DNA of 39,198 nt, taken from assembly GCA_012523975.1 (NCBI GenBank), contig JAAYSF010000001.1, positions 1 to 39,198 of the forward strand. Reading direction: 5' to 3'. Shown here in pieces: positions 1-7,605 of the stretch; position 1 is the first letter of the stretch, and the number at the start of each line of letters is the position of its first letter. This stretch comes from Veillonellaceae bacterium (lineage in GTDB: Bacteria; Bacillota; Negativicutes; JAAYSF01). Under the pieces are notes generated by a model. That model was not told where the DNA came from and did no database searches. It was given only the letters and a program-made list of their open reading frames with translations. The position numbers and the translations under genes are program-made.

Positions 1-618
1 GATATTAAAGAATTTCAGGCTTATAATGATAAAGCAATCACCGAAAATGTAAAACGAGCCGTTGAGATGACCCGCGGCGAGATTGCTACTTATCAAGGCA
101 AGGCTATCAATTCCTGGTTCCATGCTAGCGCCGGCGGTATTACCGCCACGGCTAAGGAGGGTTTGGATTATCAAAAAAATGAGCCTCCTTATATTAAATC
201 GGTTGAATCACCTGACGATCTCGCTCCTGCTGACGTTAAAAAATGGACAGTGACTTTTACCAAATCCGAGATAATGGACGCATTGGCTAAACTAGGTCAG
301 AAGGTCGGCAGCGTTGAAAGTTTCGCCATTGGCAATAAAGGCCCATCGGGCCGCGCCACAACCTTTGTTATTAATGGCGATATATCGGTATCGGCTCCCG
401 AAATGCGACTTGGCTTAGGCAGCACCGAACTCAAATCACTGCTGCTCGATAAAGTTGAGGTTAAGGGTGAAACGGTAGCCTTTACCGGCAAAGGCTATGG
501 TCATGGTGTAGGTATGTCGCAATGGGGCGCAAATAAGATGGCAACCGAAGGTAAAAAGCCGGAGGACATTGTTGCCCACTACTTTAAAGATGTGAAAATT
601 GAAAAACGCTGGCAGTAA
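1..618 (+). CDS. SpoIID/LytB-domain protein, C-terminal part (5' end outside window)
   Basis: The reading frame is open from base 1, so this is the last 205 residues of a longer protein. It carries the SpoIID/LytB core: a segment FHASAGGITATAKE near the start and the C-terminal signature GYGHGVGMSQWGANKMA. SpoIID proper is a lytic transglycosylase that trims peptidoglycan during engulfment in the mother cell; LytB-type relatives modify amidase activity. Without the N-terminus I cannot tell SpoIID from a paralogue with the same domain. A germination operon follows after a clear terminator, which fits a sporulation role. Family call is strong, exact orthology is not. Confidence 0.85.
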   Translation, partial: DIKEFQAYNDKAITENVKRAVEMTRGEIATYQGKAINSWFHASAGGITATAKEGLDYQKNEPPYIKSVESPDDLAPADVKKWTVTFTKSEIMDALAKLGQKVGSVESFAIGNKGPSGRATTFVINGDISVSAPEMRLGLGSTELKSLLLDKVEVKGETVAFTGKGYGHGVGMSQWGANKMATEGKKPEDIVAHYFKDVKIEKRWQ

Positions 619-624
619 AAGGAC

Positions 625-655
625 AAGCGGACGCTGATCGAAGCGTCCGCTTTTA
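625..655 (+). terminator. Rho-independent terminator after the SpoIID-like gene
   Basis: An 11-bp perfect stem AAGCGGACGCT / AGCGTCCGCTT with a 6-base loop starts 7 bases after the stop codon and runs into TTTTA. It separates the SpoIID-like gene from the germination operon. Confidence 0.85.
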
Positions 656-712
656 GCATAATTTTGCGATTTTTAGCAGAAAATACATTATGCGAAAAGG
701 GGGGGTGGCACT

Positions 713-2362
713 ATGGGAAAAACTGGCCGCAGTTTCAAGAAATTGTCAGATGCTCATCCAGAAGAATCATTCAGCCAGCTTAGTAGTAATCTTGCCGCCC
801 TCCGTAAGCTTACCTCAAAAGGAGCGGAACTTGCCGAGGATATGTCGACAATAGTTGCCGACCTTCGTAAAGTAGCGGCAGCCGATCAGCAGCCTTTTGT
901 ATTTACGTCAAGTCTGGAAGAGAATGAAAAATTACTGAAAGTAGTTTTGCGAGACTGCGATGATTTTATCTTCCGCCGCTTCAAAGCAGCTGATCGTAAA
1001 GGTATGTTAGTATATTGTTTCGGTATGACCGATATTACACTCTTGGAAAAAAATGTACTAGAGACCTTGATGTCACCCAAAAATGATAGTCAGGTACAGG
1101 CCAATCCACGTCAACTTATCGAGAAAACGCTTACAGCGGCTTCACTATCACTGGTATCAAAACCAAGCGAAGCTATTGAAGCTGCTATTAGTGGCCGCGG
1201 CCTCTTGTTTATTGATGGTATGGCCGAAGTTTTTGTGGTTGGTACTGAAAAATTTCCCAAGCGCAGCGTTAGCGAACCGCTTGCCGAAGAAGTAATCAGA
1301 GGGCCGCATGAAGGTTTTAATGAGACGCTGCAGGATAATATTGCGCTGATACGGCGTTGGACTAATGATGCTAATCTCAAGGTTCATATGCTTAGGCTCG
1401 GAGAACGGTCAAGAACAGCTGTCGCGCTCGTTTATGTAGGCAACCTGATTAAGCCTGGCCTGCTTGAAGAAGTCAAAGCTCGGCTCAGGCGGATAAAGCC
1501 AGATATTATTTTATCCTCTTATAAAATTGAAGATTTAATTGTTGACCACCCCTGGTCGCCGTTTCCCCAGGTTCAATCTACCGAACGTCCTGATAAAATA
1601 GTTTCTGCCATTTATGAGGGCCGGCTTGCGATAATCGTTGATAATTCACCGATTGGACTTATTGTTCCCTGCACCTATAATGCAATTATGCAGACCCCGG
1701 AAGACTATACCAGCCCAGCCGTCGTTGCCAGTCTGATTACGCTGACCCGCCACATTGCCGGCTTCCTGGCGATATATTTGCCGGCTATCTACATTTCAAT
1801 CGTTGCTTTCCATCCTGGAATGTTACCGACAACCTTGGCCATTTCGATTGCCGAACTTCGCTCTCGGACGCCTTTCCCATCGTTTCTGGAAGCCGTTTTA
1901 ATGGAAGCGCTGTTGGAGATATTTCAGGAGGCAGTTATCAGGCTGCCTAAGAAAATTGCCGGGGCAGCTGGGGTTATAGGCGCTTTGGTCATTGGGACTA
2001 CTGTTGTAGAGGCCGGGCTGGTCAATCCTTTGCTGGTTGTCGTTGTGGCAACTACCGCTATGGCTTCATTTACCATGCCTAACTATGGGTATGCCATGGC
2101 GCTTAGATTTCTGCGCGTACCAATGCTGTTTCTGGCATCGATTCTCGGGCTGTACGGTGTTATGCTGGGCTATCTGGCCGTAACAGTCCATATGTGCTCA
2201 CTTAGGAGTTTCGGGGAATCGTATCTTGGGGCAATCTTAGATATATCGCTGCTTTCCGACTGGAAAGATATGATCATACGTCTGCCGCTCAGAAAACTCG
2301 ATTCCCGGCCGGAGCAGTATGGCGCTCAGGACAAACAGAGGTCCGGTGATAATAGTGCCTAA
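713..2362 (+). CDS. GerA-family spore germination receptor, A subunit
   Basis: 549 residues, the usual size for GerAA/GerKA-type A subunits. These sit in the inner membrane of the spore and, with B and C partners, sense nutrients and open ion channels at germination. Residues 1 to about 310 form the soluble part; the family hallmark ERPD is at 291-294 and TPED at 328-331. The membrane part follows (about 335-500), with the conserved LRSRTPFPSFLEAVLMEAL stretch at 382-400 and the FxEAVIRLP helix after it. Start ATG 713 follows a G-rich site (AAAAGGGGGGGTGG) 5 bases upstream. First gene of a three-gene overlapping operon in A-B-C order. Ligand specificity cannot be read from sequence. Confidence 0.95.
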   Translation: MGKTGRSFKKLSDAHPEESFSQLSSNLAALRKLTSKGAELAEDMSTIVADLRKVAAADQQPFVFTSSLEENEKLLKVVLRDCDDFIFRRFKAADRKGMLVYCFGMTDITLLEKNVLETLMSPKNDSQVQANPRQLIEKTLTAASLSLVSKPSEAIEAAISGRGLLFIDGMAEVFVVGTEKFPKRSVSEPLAEEVIRGPHEGFNETLQDNIALIRRWTNDANLKVHMLRLGERSRTAVALVYVGNLIKPGLLEEVKARLRRIKPDIILSSYKIEDLIVDHPWSPFPQVQSTERPDKIVSAIYEGRLAIIVDNSPIGLIVPCTYNAIMQTPEDYTSPAVVASLITLTRHIAGFLAIYLPAIYISIVAFHPGMLPTTLAISIAELRSRTPFPSFLEAVLMEALLEIFQEAVIRLPKKIAGAAGVIGALVIGTTVVEAGLVNPLLVVVVATTAMASFTMPNYGYAMALRFLRVPMLFLASILGLYGVMLGYLAVTVHMCSLRSFGESYLGAILDISLLSDWKDMIIRLPLRKLDSRPEQYGAQDKQRSGDNSA

Positions 2363-3473
2363 TCTTGAAGTAAAAGATAAGATAATACCGGCTCAACTGA
2401 CAGCGTTACTTATCGCTACCATCTTTGGTGGCCAATCAGTGCTCTCGCCGCAAAAGATAATTGAACGAACAGAAAACGGTACGTTTTTACTGATAGCAAT
2501 CGGGGTAGTAATCTTCTGGGGCGTTACGATTATGATGCTTAAACTCGGCAAACAGTATCCCGGTGAAACGCTTGTTGAGTATATGCCCCGGCTGTGGGGA
2601 AAGGTACTTGGCGGAATCATCTTATGGTGGTATGTAGCATTATTTCTGCTAGAGTTCAGTGTAATTTTCCACGGCTTCACCAATGTAATTACCCTGTTTA
2701 TGTTTGACCGGACACCGTATGCCGTTGTTGCCTTGGCCATCTTTGCGTTGACTGTTTACTGTGCGCTCCAAGAATTTGGTACAATTCTCAGGGTTACCCA
2801 GATAACATTGATTCTTTTCGTAACAGTGTGGTTACTTATGTGGAGTACTACCATCCTAAATCTTCGCATTGAAAACCTTATGCCGTTTATTCCTGATAAT
2901 TTTATGGTAATTATAAAAGAAACCCCGGAGATATGGGCAATGTTTTCAGGCTATGAAGTGATTTTGCTGCTGCTGCCGCTGGTTTATCGTGGTACAACTA
3001 ATCTAGGTAAAAGTGTAACCGTGGCTTATCTAATTTTGCTAATAATATTTGAATTTTTGTTTGTAAGCATAATTGGTGTTATGACGGTTCAAAGCGCGGC
3101 AAACACTCCATACCCGCCCATAATCACTATGCGGGCAGTAGAACTGCCGGGAACATTTATTGAGCGGCTTGAGAACTATCTGATACTAGCATGGATTCCA
3201 ATAGTCTTTGACACTTTGGTAATGCTGCTTTACGGGGGCGCGCTAACTTTTACCAAGCACTACCGTTATGCTGATCATCGGCCGATGGTTTTACTGCTGA
3301 CGCCACTGCTGTTTGGGATATCGGCTCTAATTCAGGGGCAAACGGCTATCAATATGATAAATAAAATCTCGACTTTGATTGGCTTAGGGTTCTCTTTTTT
3401 AGTCATTCCCATAAGCCTTATTTTAGCTTGGCGCCAAAAGCGGGGTGTAAACAGTGCCACCAAACAAGGTTAG
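2319..3473 (+). CDS. GerB-family germination permease, B subunit
   Basis: Up to 384 residues, almost entirely hydrophobic with about ten membrane helices: an APC-superfamily transporter fold as in GerAB/GerKB, thought to bind the germinant and act with the A subunit. The family opening is visible as KDKIIPAQLTALLIATIFGGQ, where the proteins normally begin their first helix. The start is uncertain: ATG 2319 overlaps the A gene by 44 bases and has GGAG 4 bases upstream; GTG 2346 has AGAGG 4 bases upstream and would cut nine residues. Either way translation is coupled to the upstream gene. It overlaps the C gene by 20 bases. Confidence 0.93.
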   Translation: MALRTNRGPVIIVPNLEVKDKIIPAQLTALLIATIFGGQSVLSPQKIIERTENGTFLLIAIGVVIFWGVTIMMLKLGKQYPGETLVEYMPRLWGKVLGGIILWWYVALFLLEFSVIFHGFTNVITLFMFDRTPYAVVALAIFALTVYCALQEFGTILRVTQITLILFVTVWLLMWSTTILNLRIENLMPFIPDNFMVIIKETPEIWAMFSGYEVILLLLPLVYRGTTNLGKSVTVAYLILLIIFEFLFVSIIGVMTVQSAANTPYPPIITMRAVELPGTFIERLENYLILAWIPIVFDTLVMLLYGGALTFTKHYRYADHRPMVLLLTPLLFGISALIQGQTAINMINKISTLIGLGFSFLVIPISLILAWRQKRGVNSATKQG

Positions 3474-4674
3474 ACAAGTTCTGTTAGTAGCAATAATACT
3501 AGGTATCAGCCTGCTTATAACCGGCTGCTGGGACGCTAGAGAACTTCAGGAGAGAAACTTTGTATTGGCCGCAGCTATTGATGTAGCCGATGCAGGGGGG
3601 GGACAGGGTGATGACAAAACGCGTAAAGCTGAGACCTTTGTCCAGACACATGGCAGTAAGAAGTACCGACTGAGCATCCAGGTGCTTAAGCTGACAGGCG
3701 GGGGCGGTGGTAGATCCGGCGGCGGGGGCGGGAGCGATGCGTCGCGAACTTTTGTCCTATCTAATACCGGCGATTCGCTGTTTGAAATGGTCAGGGATAC
3801 GCTTGGGCAGTCCAGTAAAGGTCTGTATTGGGAGCATATTCATACTATAGTTATCAGTGAGGCGGCGGTAAAGAAAGCCGGTATTGCCCCCCTTACCGAC
3901 TTCTTTCGGCGTGACCCCGAAATGCGCTGGCGGACCAGGGTGTTGATTACACCGGGGGAAGCCAGGGAAATACTAGAGTTAAAGACGCCAACCAATGAGC
4001 CGGGCGGCCTATATTTAAGCAATACACTACGCTTTCATTCGCGCAATCCGCATATTCCAGGGGCGCGCACCGATTTAGGTTATTTGTCACAGGATCTTGA
4101 TAACCGGCATGATTTCGTTCTTCCCCGGATAGTAAAGGCAGGTAAGCTGGTAAAAGTTGGCGGGGGTGCGGCTTTCAAAAAGGATAAGCTTGTTGGGTTT
4201 GTTGACGAAAGAGTGATATTTGGTACCAGATTTATAAACGGTACCTTAAGATCGGGTATTATTGATGTGGAATGCAAGGAACATCCCGGTCAGACATTGT
4301 CTTTTGAAATCTTTAATCATGATACGAGATTAAAATGTTTCCCCGAGGGAGATAATGTTTACTTTACGCTAGATACCTTTGTTCGCGGCAATTTGGCTGA
4401 GGTAACTTGTGGCTGCCAGCATGATACGGACAATCCGAAATATCTGCGTGAAGCTGAGGTGGCTTTTGCCAAAGAAATAAAGCGGTTGGTACTATACAGC
4501 CACGAGACCAGTCAAAAAATGGGGTCTGATTTTAATAAATTAGGTCCTAGGTTAAAAACTGAAGACCCAAAGGCTTGGAAGCGGGTCGAAGGTCGGTGGG
4601 AAGATATTTTCCCGACAGTTCCGCTTATTGTTTCGGCAAGTGTTTCGATCCGCAATATTGGAGAGCATAAGTAG
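3454..4674 (+). CDS. GerC-family germination lipoprotein, C subunit
   Basis: 406 residues starting at GTG 3454. An N-terminal hydrophobic segment ends in the lipobox LITGC with Cys25 as the lipidation site, followed by the family motif WDARELQERN. Ger(x)C proteins are lipid-anchored on the outer face of the spore inner membrane and are needed for receptor function. The usual N-terminal and C-terminal Ger(x)C domains are both present. Odd point: a Gly-rich run at residues 82-93, written with long G-rich codon runs, plus a shorter Gly-rich stretch at 48-50; these look like flexible loop expansions not typical of the family. Last gene of the receptor operon. Confidence 0.93.
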   Translation: MPPNKVRQVLLVAIILGISLLITGCWDARELQERNFVLAAAIDVADAGGGQGDDKTRKAETFVQTHGSKKYRLSIQVLKLTGGGGGRSGGGGGSDASRTFVLSNTGDSLFEMVRDTLGQSSKGLYWEHIHTIVISEAAVKKAGIAPLTDFFRRDPEMRWRTRVLITPGEAREILELKTPTNEPGGLYLSNTLRFHSRNPHIPGARTDLGYLSQDLDNRHDFVLPRIVKAGKLVKVGGGAAFKKDKLVGFVDERVIFGTRFINGTLRSGIIDVECKEHPGQTLSFEIFNHDTRLKCFPEGDNVYFTLDTFVRGNLAEVTCGCQHDTDNPKYLREAEVAFAKEIKRLVLYSHETSQKMGSDFNKLGPRLKTEDPKAWKRVEGRWEDIFPTVPLIVSASVSIRNIGEHK

Positions 4675-4679
4675 TAGTA

Positions 4680-4916
4680 CTACTTAAAGATGAAGGAAAA
4701 CAGCCAAAGCACTAGGGCGATAGAGGTGTAAGCAGCGGCTGTCAGACGAGACAGTTTGGCCTCGCGGGCCCGGGCATTCTTTTTATTGAATTCGGCAGCC
4801 AAGAACCAGCAAACGACCGCCGTGCCTAACAAGACCATGAGCTGCCAAATGTTGATAGTATGACTAATAAAAAAAGCTGCTTTTTGCCAGAAGTAATAAA
4901 GATTATCGTAAGACAT
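4680..4916 (-). CDS. Small two-helix membrane protein, unknown function
   Basis: 78 residues on the minus strand, converging on the germination operon with 5 bases between stop codons. Two hydrophobic segments are visible (about residues 24-42 and 62-77) joined by a charged, lysine/arginine-rich loop (NKKNARAREAKLSRL). The ATG is preceded by a good site, GGAGGG, 5 bases upstream, so I consider it a real gene. I do not recognise the family. Its place beside a germination operon and yabP suggests, but does not show, a sporulation link. It is divergent from yabP. Confidence 0.7.
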   Translation of the reverse strand: MSYDNLYYFWQKAAFFISHTINIWQLMVLLGTAVVCWFLAAEFNKKNARAREAKLSRLTAAAYTSIALVLWLFSFIFK

Positions 4917-4979
4917 GTAATCCCTCCATTACTAGCTTAGATACGCCAGTTTTTAGTATATCCAAATTGGCTATTTGTA

Positions 4980-5006
4980 CTATTTTCCCAGTTGGTATCA
5001 TATAAA
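4980..5006 (+). promoter_or_regulatory. Possible sigma-E-type promoter for yabP
   Basis: CATATAAA at 4999-5006 resembles the sigma-E -10 element (CATACAnT), with an AT-rich CTATTTT about 12 bases before it as a poor -35. yabP in B. subtilis is sigma-E dependent, which is the main reason to propose it. The -35 match and spacing are weak. Confidence 0.3.
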
Positions 5007-5038
5007 TCACTAGTAAATGTATGGCGGGAGGGAGTATA

Positions 5039-5317
5039 ATGCCAATAGATAAAACGCCGAACTGGCAGCATCAGCTTACCTTGCTAGAGCGGGAAGAACT
5101 GACCATTGATGGTGTCATTAATCTGGGGAGCTATGATGAAAAGGAAATATTAATGGAGACAGAGCAGGGTGTACTCGCTGTTAAAGGTGATGGTCTCAAC
5201 ATTAAACAACTCAGCTTAGACAAAGGCAATATCATCATAGAGGGAAATATTAGGGCGCTTGTTTATGATGAGTCGGCTCAGACTAAAAAAGGGCTGCTCG
5301 GTCGCTTGCTAAAATGA
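5039..5317 (+). CDS. yabP: YabP-family sporulation protein
   Basis: 92 residues from ATG 5039, chosen over an in-frame ATG 18 bases upstream because GGGAGGGAG lies 4 bases before it. YabP is a small soluble mother-cell protein needed for normal spore coat/cortex formation; its biochemical role is unknown. The family pattern is seen: HQLTLLEREELTIDGVINLG, then GSYDEKEILMETEQGVLAVKG and a beta-rich C-terminus with LSLDKGNIIIEGNI. In B. subtilis yabQ follows directly; here a lytic transglycosylase gene sits between them. Confidence 0.92.
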   Translation: MPIDKTPNWQHQLTLLEREELTIDGVINLGSYDEKEILMETEQGVLAVKGDGLNIKQLSLDKGNIIIEGNIRALVYDESAQTKKGLLGRLLK

Positions 5318-5320
5318 GGA

Positions 5321-6067
5321 ATGAGCGCAATCTTGCGGCATAAACTGCTTACAGTCTGGTATGCGTTGTTGGTAATCTTTGTCCTAGAACTAGCCATTTA
5401 CGGAGTTGCCGATTTTATGGCTGACAGTTATCGCAAGCTGCTGAGGGAGCGGTTTAACGGCGGGGTAAAAGAGTATCATGAATCTAATGGCCTTCTGCCA
5501 TATGCCGATCTCATCAATCGCTATTCCCGCGCCGAGAGAATAAGCGGTCAGGTGGTGGCTGCCGTTATTCAAGCCGAAAGTTCTTTTCAGCCACGGGCGG
5601 TATCAAGCGCAGGAGCGCATGGGCTGATGCAGGTTATTCCGTCTACTTGGCAGCAAGTTAACAATGAAATTAAGGCTTGTGTCGGCCGGCATCCCGGGGA
5701 ATGTACCCGCGAGTGTTACTTTAATCCCGAATTAAATATTCGTATTGGCACCGCTTATTTGGGGCAATTATACAAAACCTACAATGGCGATATGGTGCGG
5801 GCCTTAGCCGCCTATAACGCCGGTCCAGGAGAGGTTAACCGCTATAACGGCGTTCCGCCGTTTAAAGAAACTAACGATTATATCGACCGGATTATCACCT
5901 ACTGGTATAAAGCGCAGAATAAGCCGCTGCCAGCCTACAGCCTAAAATCCGATTACTGGAAGGAAGTTCGCACCAATGTGGGTTGGTTATGCGTACTGAC
6001 AGCCATATTAATTGGCTTGACCATTTTGCGGTTGTTGAAAAAATACCACTCATGGCGCTGGCGATAG
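5321..6067 (+). CDS. Membrane-anchored lytic transglycosylase (SLT domain)
   Basis: 248 residues. An N-terminal membrane helix (about 10-32) is followed by a Slt/MltC-type domain at about 75-190. The catalytic Glu is E86 in VIQAESSFQ, followed by the expected GLMQVIP (101-107) and the AYNAGPGEV motif; a second hydrophobic segment near 214-233 may anchor the C-terminus. It should cleave the glycan strand between MurNAc and GlcNAc. It lies 3 bases after yabP and 23 bases before yabQ, so it probably acts on peptidoglycan or cortex during sporulation. The start is unclear: GAGGA abuts ATG 5321, while TTG 5333 has a 12-base spacer. A CxxxxxxxCxxxC insert (VGRHPGECTREC region) occurs inside the domain. 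Confidence 0.9.
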   Translation: MSAILRHKLLTVWYALLVIFVLELAIYGVADFMADSYRKLLRERFNGGVKEYHESNGLLPYADLINRYSRAERISGQVVAAVIQAESSFQPRAVSSAGAHGLMQVIPSTWQQVNNEIKACVGRHPGECTRECYFNPELNIRIGTAYLGQLYKTYNGDMVRALAAYNAGPGEVNRYNGVPPFKETNDYIDRIITYWYKAQNKPLPAYSLKSDYWKEVRTNVGWLCVLTAILIGLTILRLLKKYHSWRWR

Positions 6068-6090
6068 GCTTGGAAGTGAGGTGATAGGAG

Positions 6091-6567
6091 ATGGAGAGCA
6101 ATCAGCAGATTGCGACTTTTGCTATAACTTTGGCAACTGGAGCTATAATTGGCCTGTTCTTTGATTTTTATCGGGTGACTCATAATTTAGTGCGGCCCCG
6201 TCGAGCTGTTACTTATATTACCGACTTGCTCTTCTGGCTGATAGCAACAGCAATAACTTTTGGCGTTCTTCTTATGAGCAATTGGGGTGAATTGCGGGCT
6301 TATGTGTTTATCGGGCTGCTTAGCGGGGCGGTTTTATATTTTAAGCTGCTTAGCAAGCTGGCCCAGGCATTATTACTCCAAGTTTTTCGGGCAATTCATT
6401 TTGCTATTGTCTGGACCAAACGGTTTTTACAGCTTATTATCTTCAGACCTCTGGCGTGGGTGCTAGGGTGGCTGCTGCGGCCGTTCAGAATTGTAAAAAG
6501 ACGGACAGCAGCTTGGTGTAAAGATCATTTTAAAAAACCACCTGATGAGAATATCCCTCCTGAATAA
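6091..6567 (+). CDS. yabQ: YabQ-family spore cortex biosynthesis protein
   Basis: 158 residues with four predicted membrane helices in the first 100 and a basic cytoplasmic tail. YabQ is an integral mother-cell membrane protein that localises to the forespore outer membrane and is required for cortex synthesis in B. subtilis. Family features seen: GAIIGLFFDFYRV near the start, then ITDLLFWLIATAITFGVLL and the LRAYVFIG motif. GAGGTG lies 8 bases upstream of the ATG. The hydrophilic C-terminus (about 125-158) is longer and more basic than the core needs. Third gene of the yabP operon. Confidence 0.92.
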   Translation: MESNQQIATFAITLATGAIIGLFFDFYRVTHNLVRPRRAVTYITDLLFWLIATAITFGVLLMSNWGELRAYVFIGLLSGAVLYFKLLSKLAQALLLQVFRAIHFAIVWTKRFLQLIIFRPLAWVLGWLLRPFRIVKRRTAAWCKDHFKKPPDENIPPE

Positions 6568-6653
6568 TAAGTAAATTTTTTACAAGAAAGAGGAAATACT
6601 GCGGTAGCCGGCGAATAGATATTGCCGTAACATACTCGGATGGTGGTGGTTCT

Positions 6654-6941
6654 ATGGCGCGTCGCCGCAAAGTTCGCATAAAATGGTTCCGGCTGGCTGC
6701 AATTTTTATTTTTGGCTATTTTATATATCTTTTTGTTGGCCAGCAAAACCAGCTTAGTGCTATCGAATCCGAAAATAAGGCTGCCCGGCAGAGGTTGGAA
6801 CAGGCTGTTCAGGAAAATGCCTCTTTGATAGAGGAACGCAATAAGCTTAATACTCCTGCCTATATTGAGAAACTCGCCCGTGAAGAACTGGGTTTAGTAA
6901 AACCGGGTGAAGTTCCGTATATACCGGCTGCAAAAAATTAA
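6654..6941 (+). CDS. divIC: DivIC/FtsB-type septum formation initiator
   Basis: 95 residues with the typical layout: a basic cytoplasmic N-terminus (ARRRKVRIKW), one membrane helix (about 13-28), a short coiled coil (about 30-66, SAIESENKAARQRLEQAVQE) and a C-terminal YIEKLAREELGLVKPGE motif shared by DivIC and FtsB. It works with FtsL and DivIB/FtsQ in the divisome. Position between yabQ and yabR matches B. subtilis divIC, which supports the symbol. The spacing from yabQ is 86 bases, and no terminator is visible between them. Confidence 0.93.
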   Translation: MARRRKVRIKWFRLAAIFIFGYFIYLFVGQQNQLSAIESENKAARQRLEQAVQENASLIEERNKLNTPAYIEKLAREELGLVKPGEVPYIPAAKN

Positions 6942-6957
6942 TTCCAGGCAGTATTTC

Positions 6958-6987
6958 TTGACACCTTTTCAGGGTCAAGAGTATAAT
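6958..6987 (+). promoter_or_regulatory. Sigma-A promoter for yabR
   Basis: Consensus TTGACA (6958-6963), an 18-base spacer and TATAAT (6982-6987), about 45 bases before the start codon. CTTGAC and GTCAAG form an inverted repeat across the -35 and spacer (6957-6979), which could be an operator or simply chance. Confidence 0.85.
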
Positions 6988-7030
6988 ATGGTTGCAAAAC
7001 ATAGTTTTTTAAGGAGGAAATTTGATTAGT

Positions 7031-7453
7031 ATGTCCATTGAAGTTGGCAGTGTGGTTGAGGGAGTAGTGACCGGTATTACAAACTTCGGTGCATTTGTTG
7101 AACTGCCTGGAGGAAAAGTAGGTCTTATTCACATCTCAGAGGTTGCTGATGTGTATGTCCGCGACGTAAAGGATTTTCTAAAAGAGCAAGATAAAGTTAA
7201 AGTAAAAGTTTTGTCGGTTGATGAGCGCGGTAAAATTGGCTTGTCTATTAAGCAGCTTCAACCTCCAAGTCCAAATCCAAGCCCCCGAAGAACATACTCC
7301 AACGATAACCGGCGTCCGAGCAGGTCAAACACTTTATCTTTCGAGGATAAGTTAAGCAAGTTTATGAAAGACAGCGATGAGCGCTTATCTGACCTGAAAC
7401 GCAATACCGAATCCAAGCGCGGCGGCCGCGGCGCTGCCCGTAAAGCTGAATAG
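7031..7453 (+). CDS. yabR: S1-domain RNA-binding protein YabR
   Basis: 140 residues from ATG 7031. One S1 domain fills residues 1-76: GSVVEGVVTGITNFGAFVEL, then GLIHISEVAD and VKVKVLSVDERGKIGLSIKQ. The rest is a basic, Ser/Arg/Pro-rich tail, as in the YabR/GSP13 group, which associates with RNA or ribosomes. TTG 7022 also follows AAGGAGG, but homologues begin MSIEVGS, so I prefer the ATG even though its spacer is 13 bases. Own promoter upstream and terminator downstream, so it is monocistronic here. Confidence 0.88.
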   Translation: MSIEVGSVVEGVVTGITNFGAFVELPGGKVGLIHISEVADVYVRDVKDFLKEQDKVKVKVLSVDERGKIGLSIKQLQPPSPNPSPRRTYSNDNRRPSRSNTLSFEDKLSKFMKDSDERLSDLKRNTESKRGGRGAARKAE

Positions 7454-7465
7454 ATAAACTTTTAG

Positions 7466-7493
7466 GAGCATTCCAGATGGGATGCTCTTTTTT
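7466..7493 (+). terminator. Rho-independent terminator after yabR
   Basis: Stem GAGCATTCC / GGATGCTC (one bulge, 5-base loop AGATG), followed by a T-run (CTTTTTT). It begins 12 bases after the yabR stop. Confidence 0.8.
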
Positions 7494-7540
7494 ATTGTTA
7501 TAATCCCGTTGGTTTGGGCAAACTGTAGGGTAGATGTCTT

Positions 7541-7569
7541 TTTATATAATCTGGAAATTATGGTATAAT
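7541..7569 (+). promoter_or_regulatory. Extended -10 promoter for the activase operon
   Basis: TGGTATAAT (7561-7569) gives an extended -10 element, with a weak -35 TTTATA 17 bases upstream (7541-7546). The first gene starts 37 bases further on. Confidence 0.5.
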
Positions 7570-7605
7570 AATACAAAGTATACCAAATTATTTCGGGAGG
7601 GTGTT

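Noticed and set aside
656-712. Possible forespore sigma-G promoter before the germination operon (GCATA at 656)
   Set aside because: The nearest -10-like CATTATG is about 25 bases away rather than 18, and GCATA overlaps the terminator tail.
4668-4686. Palindrome TAAGTAGTA-G-TACTACTTA at the convergent ends of the germination operon and the small membrane gene
   Set aside because: It has essentially no loop and no T-run on either strand, so I do not call it a terminator; it partly reflects the overlapping stop codons.
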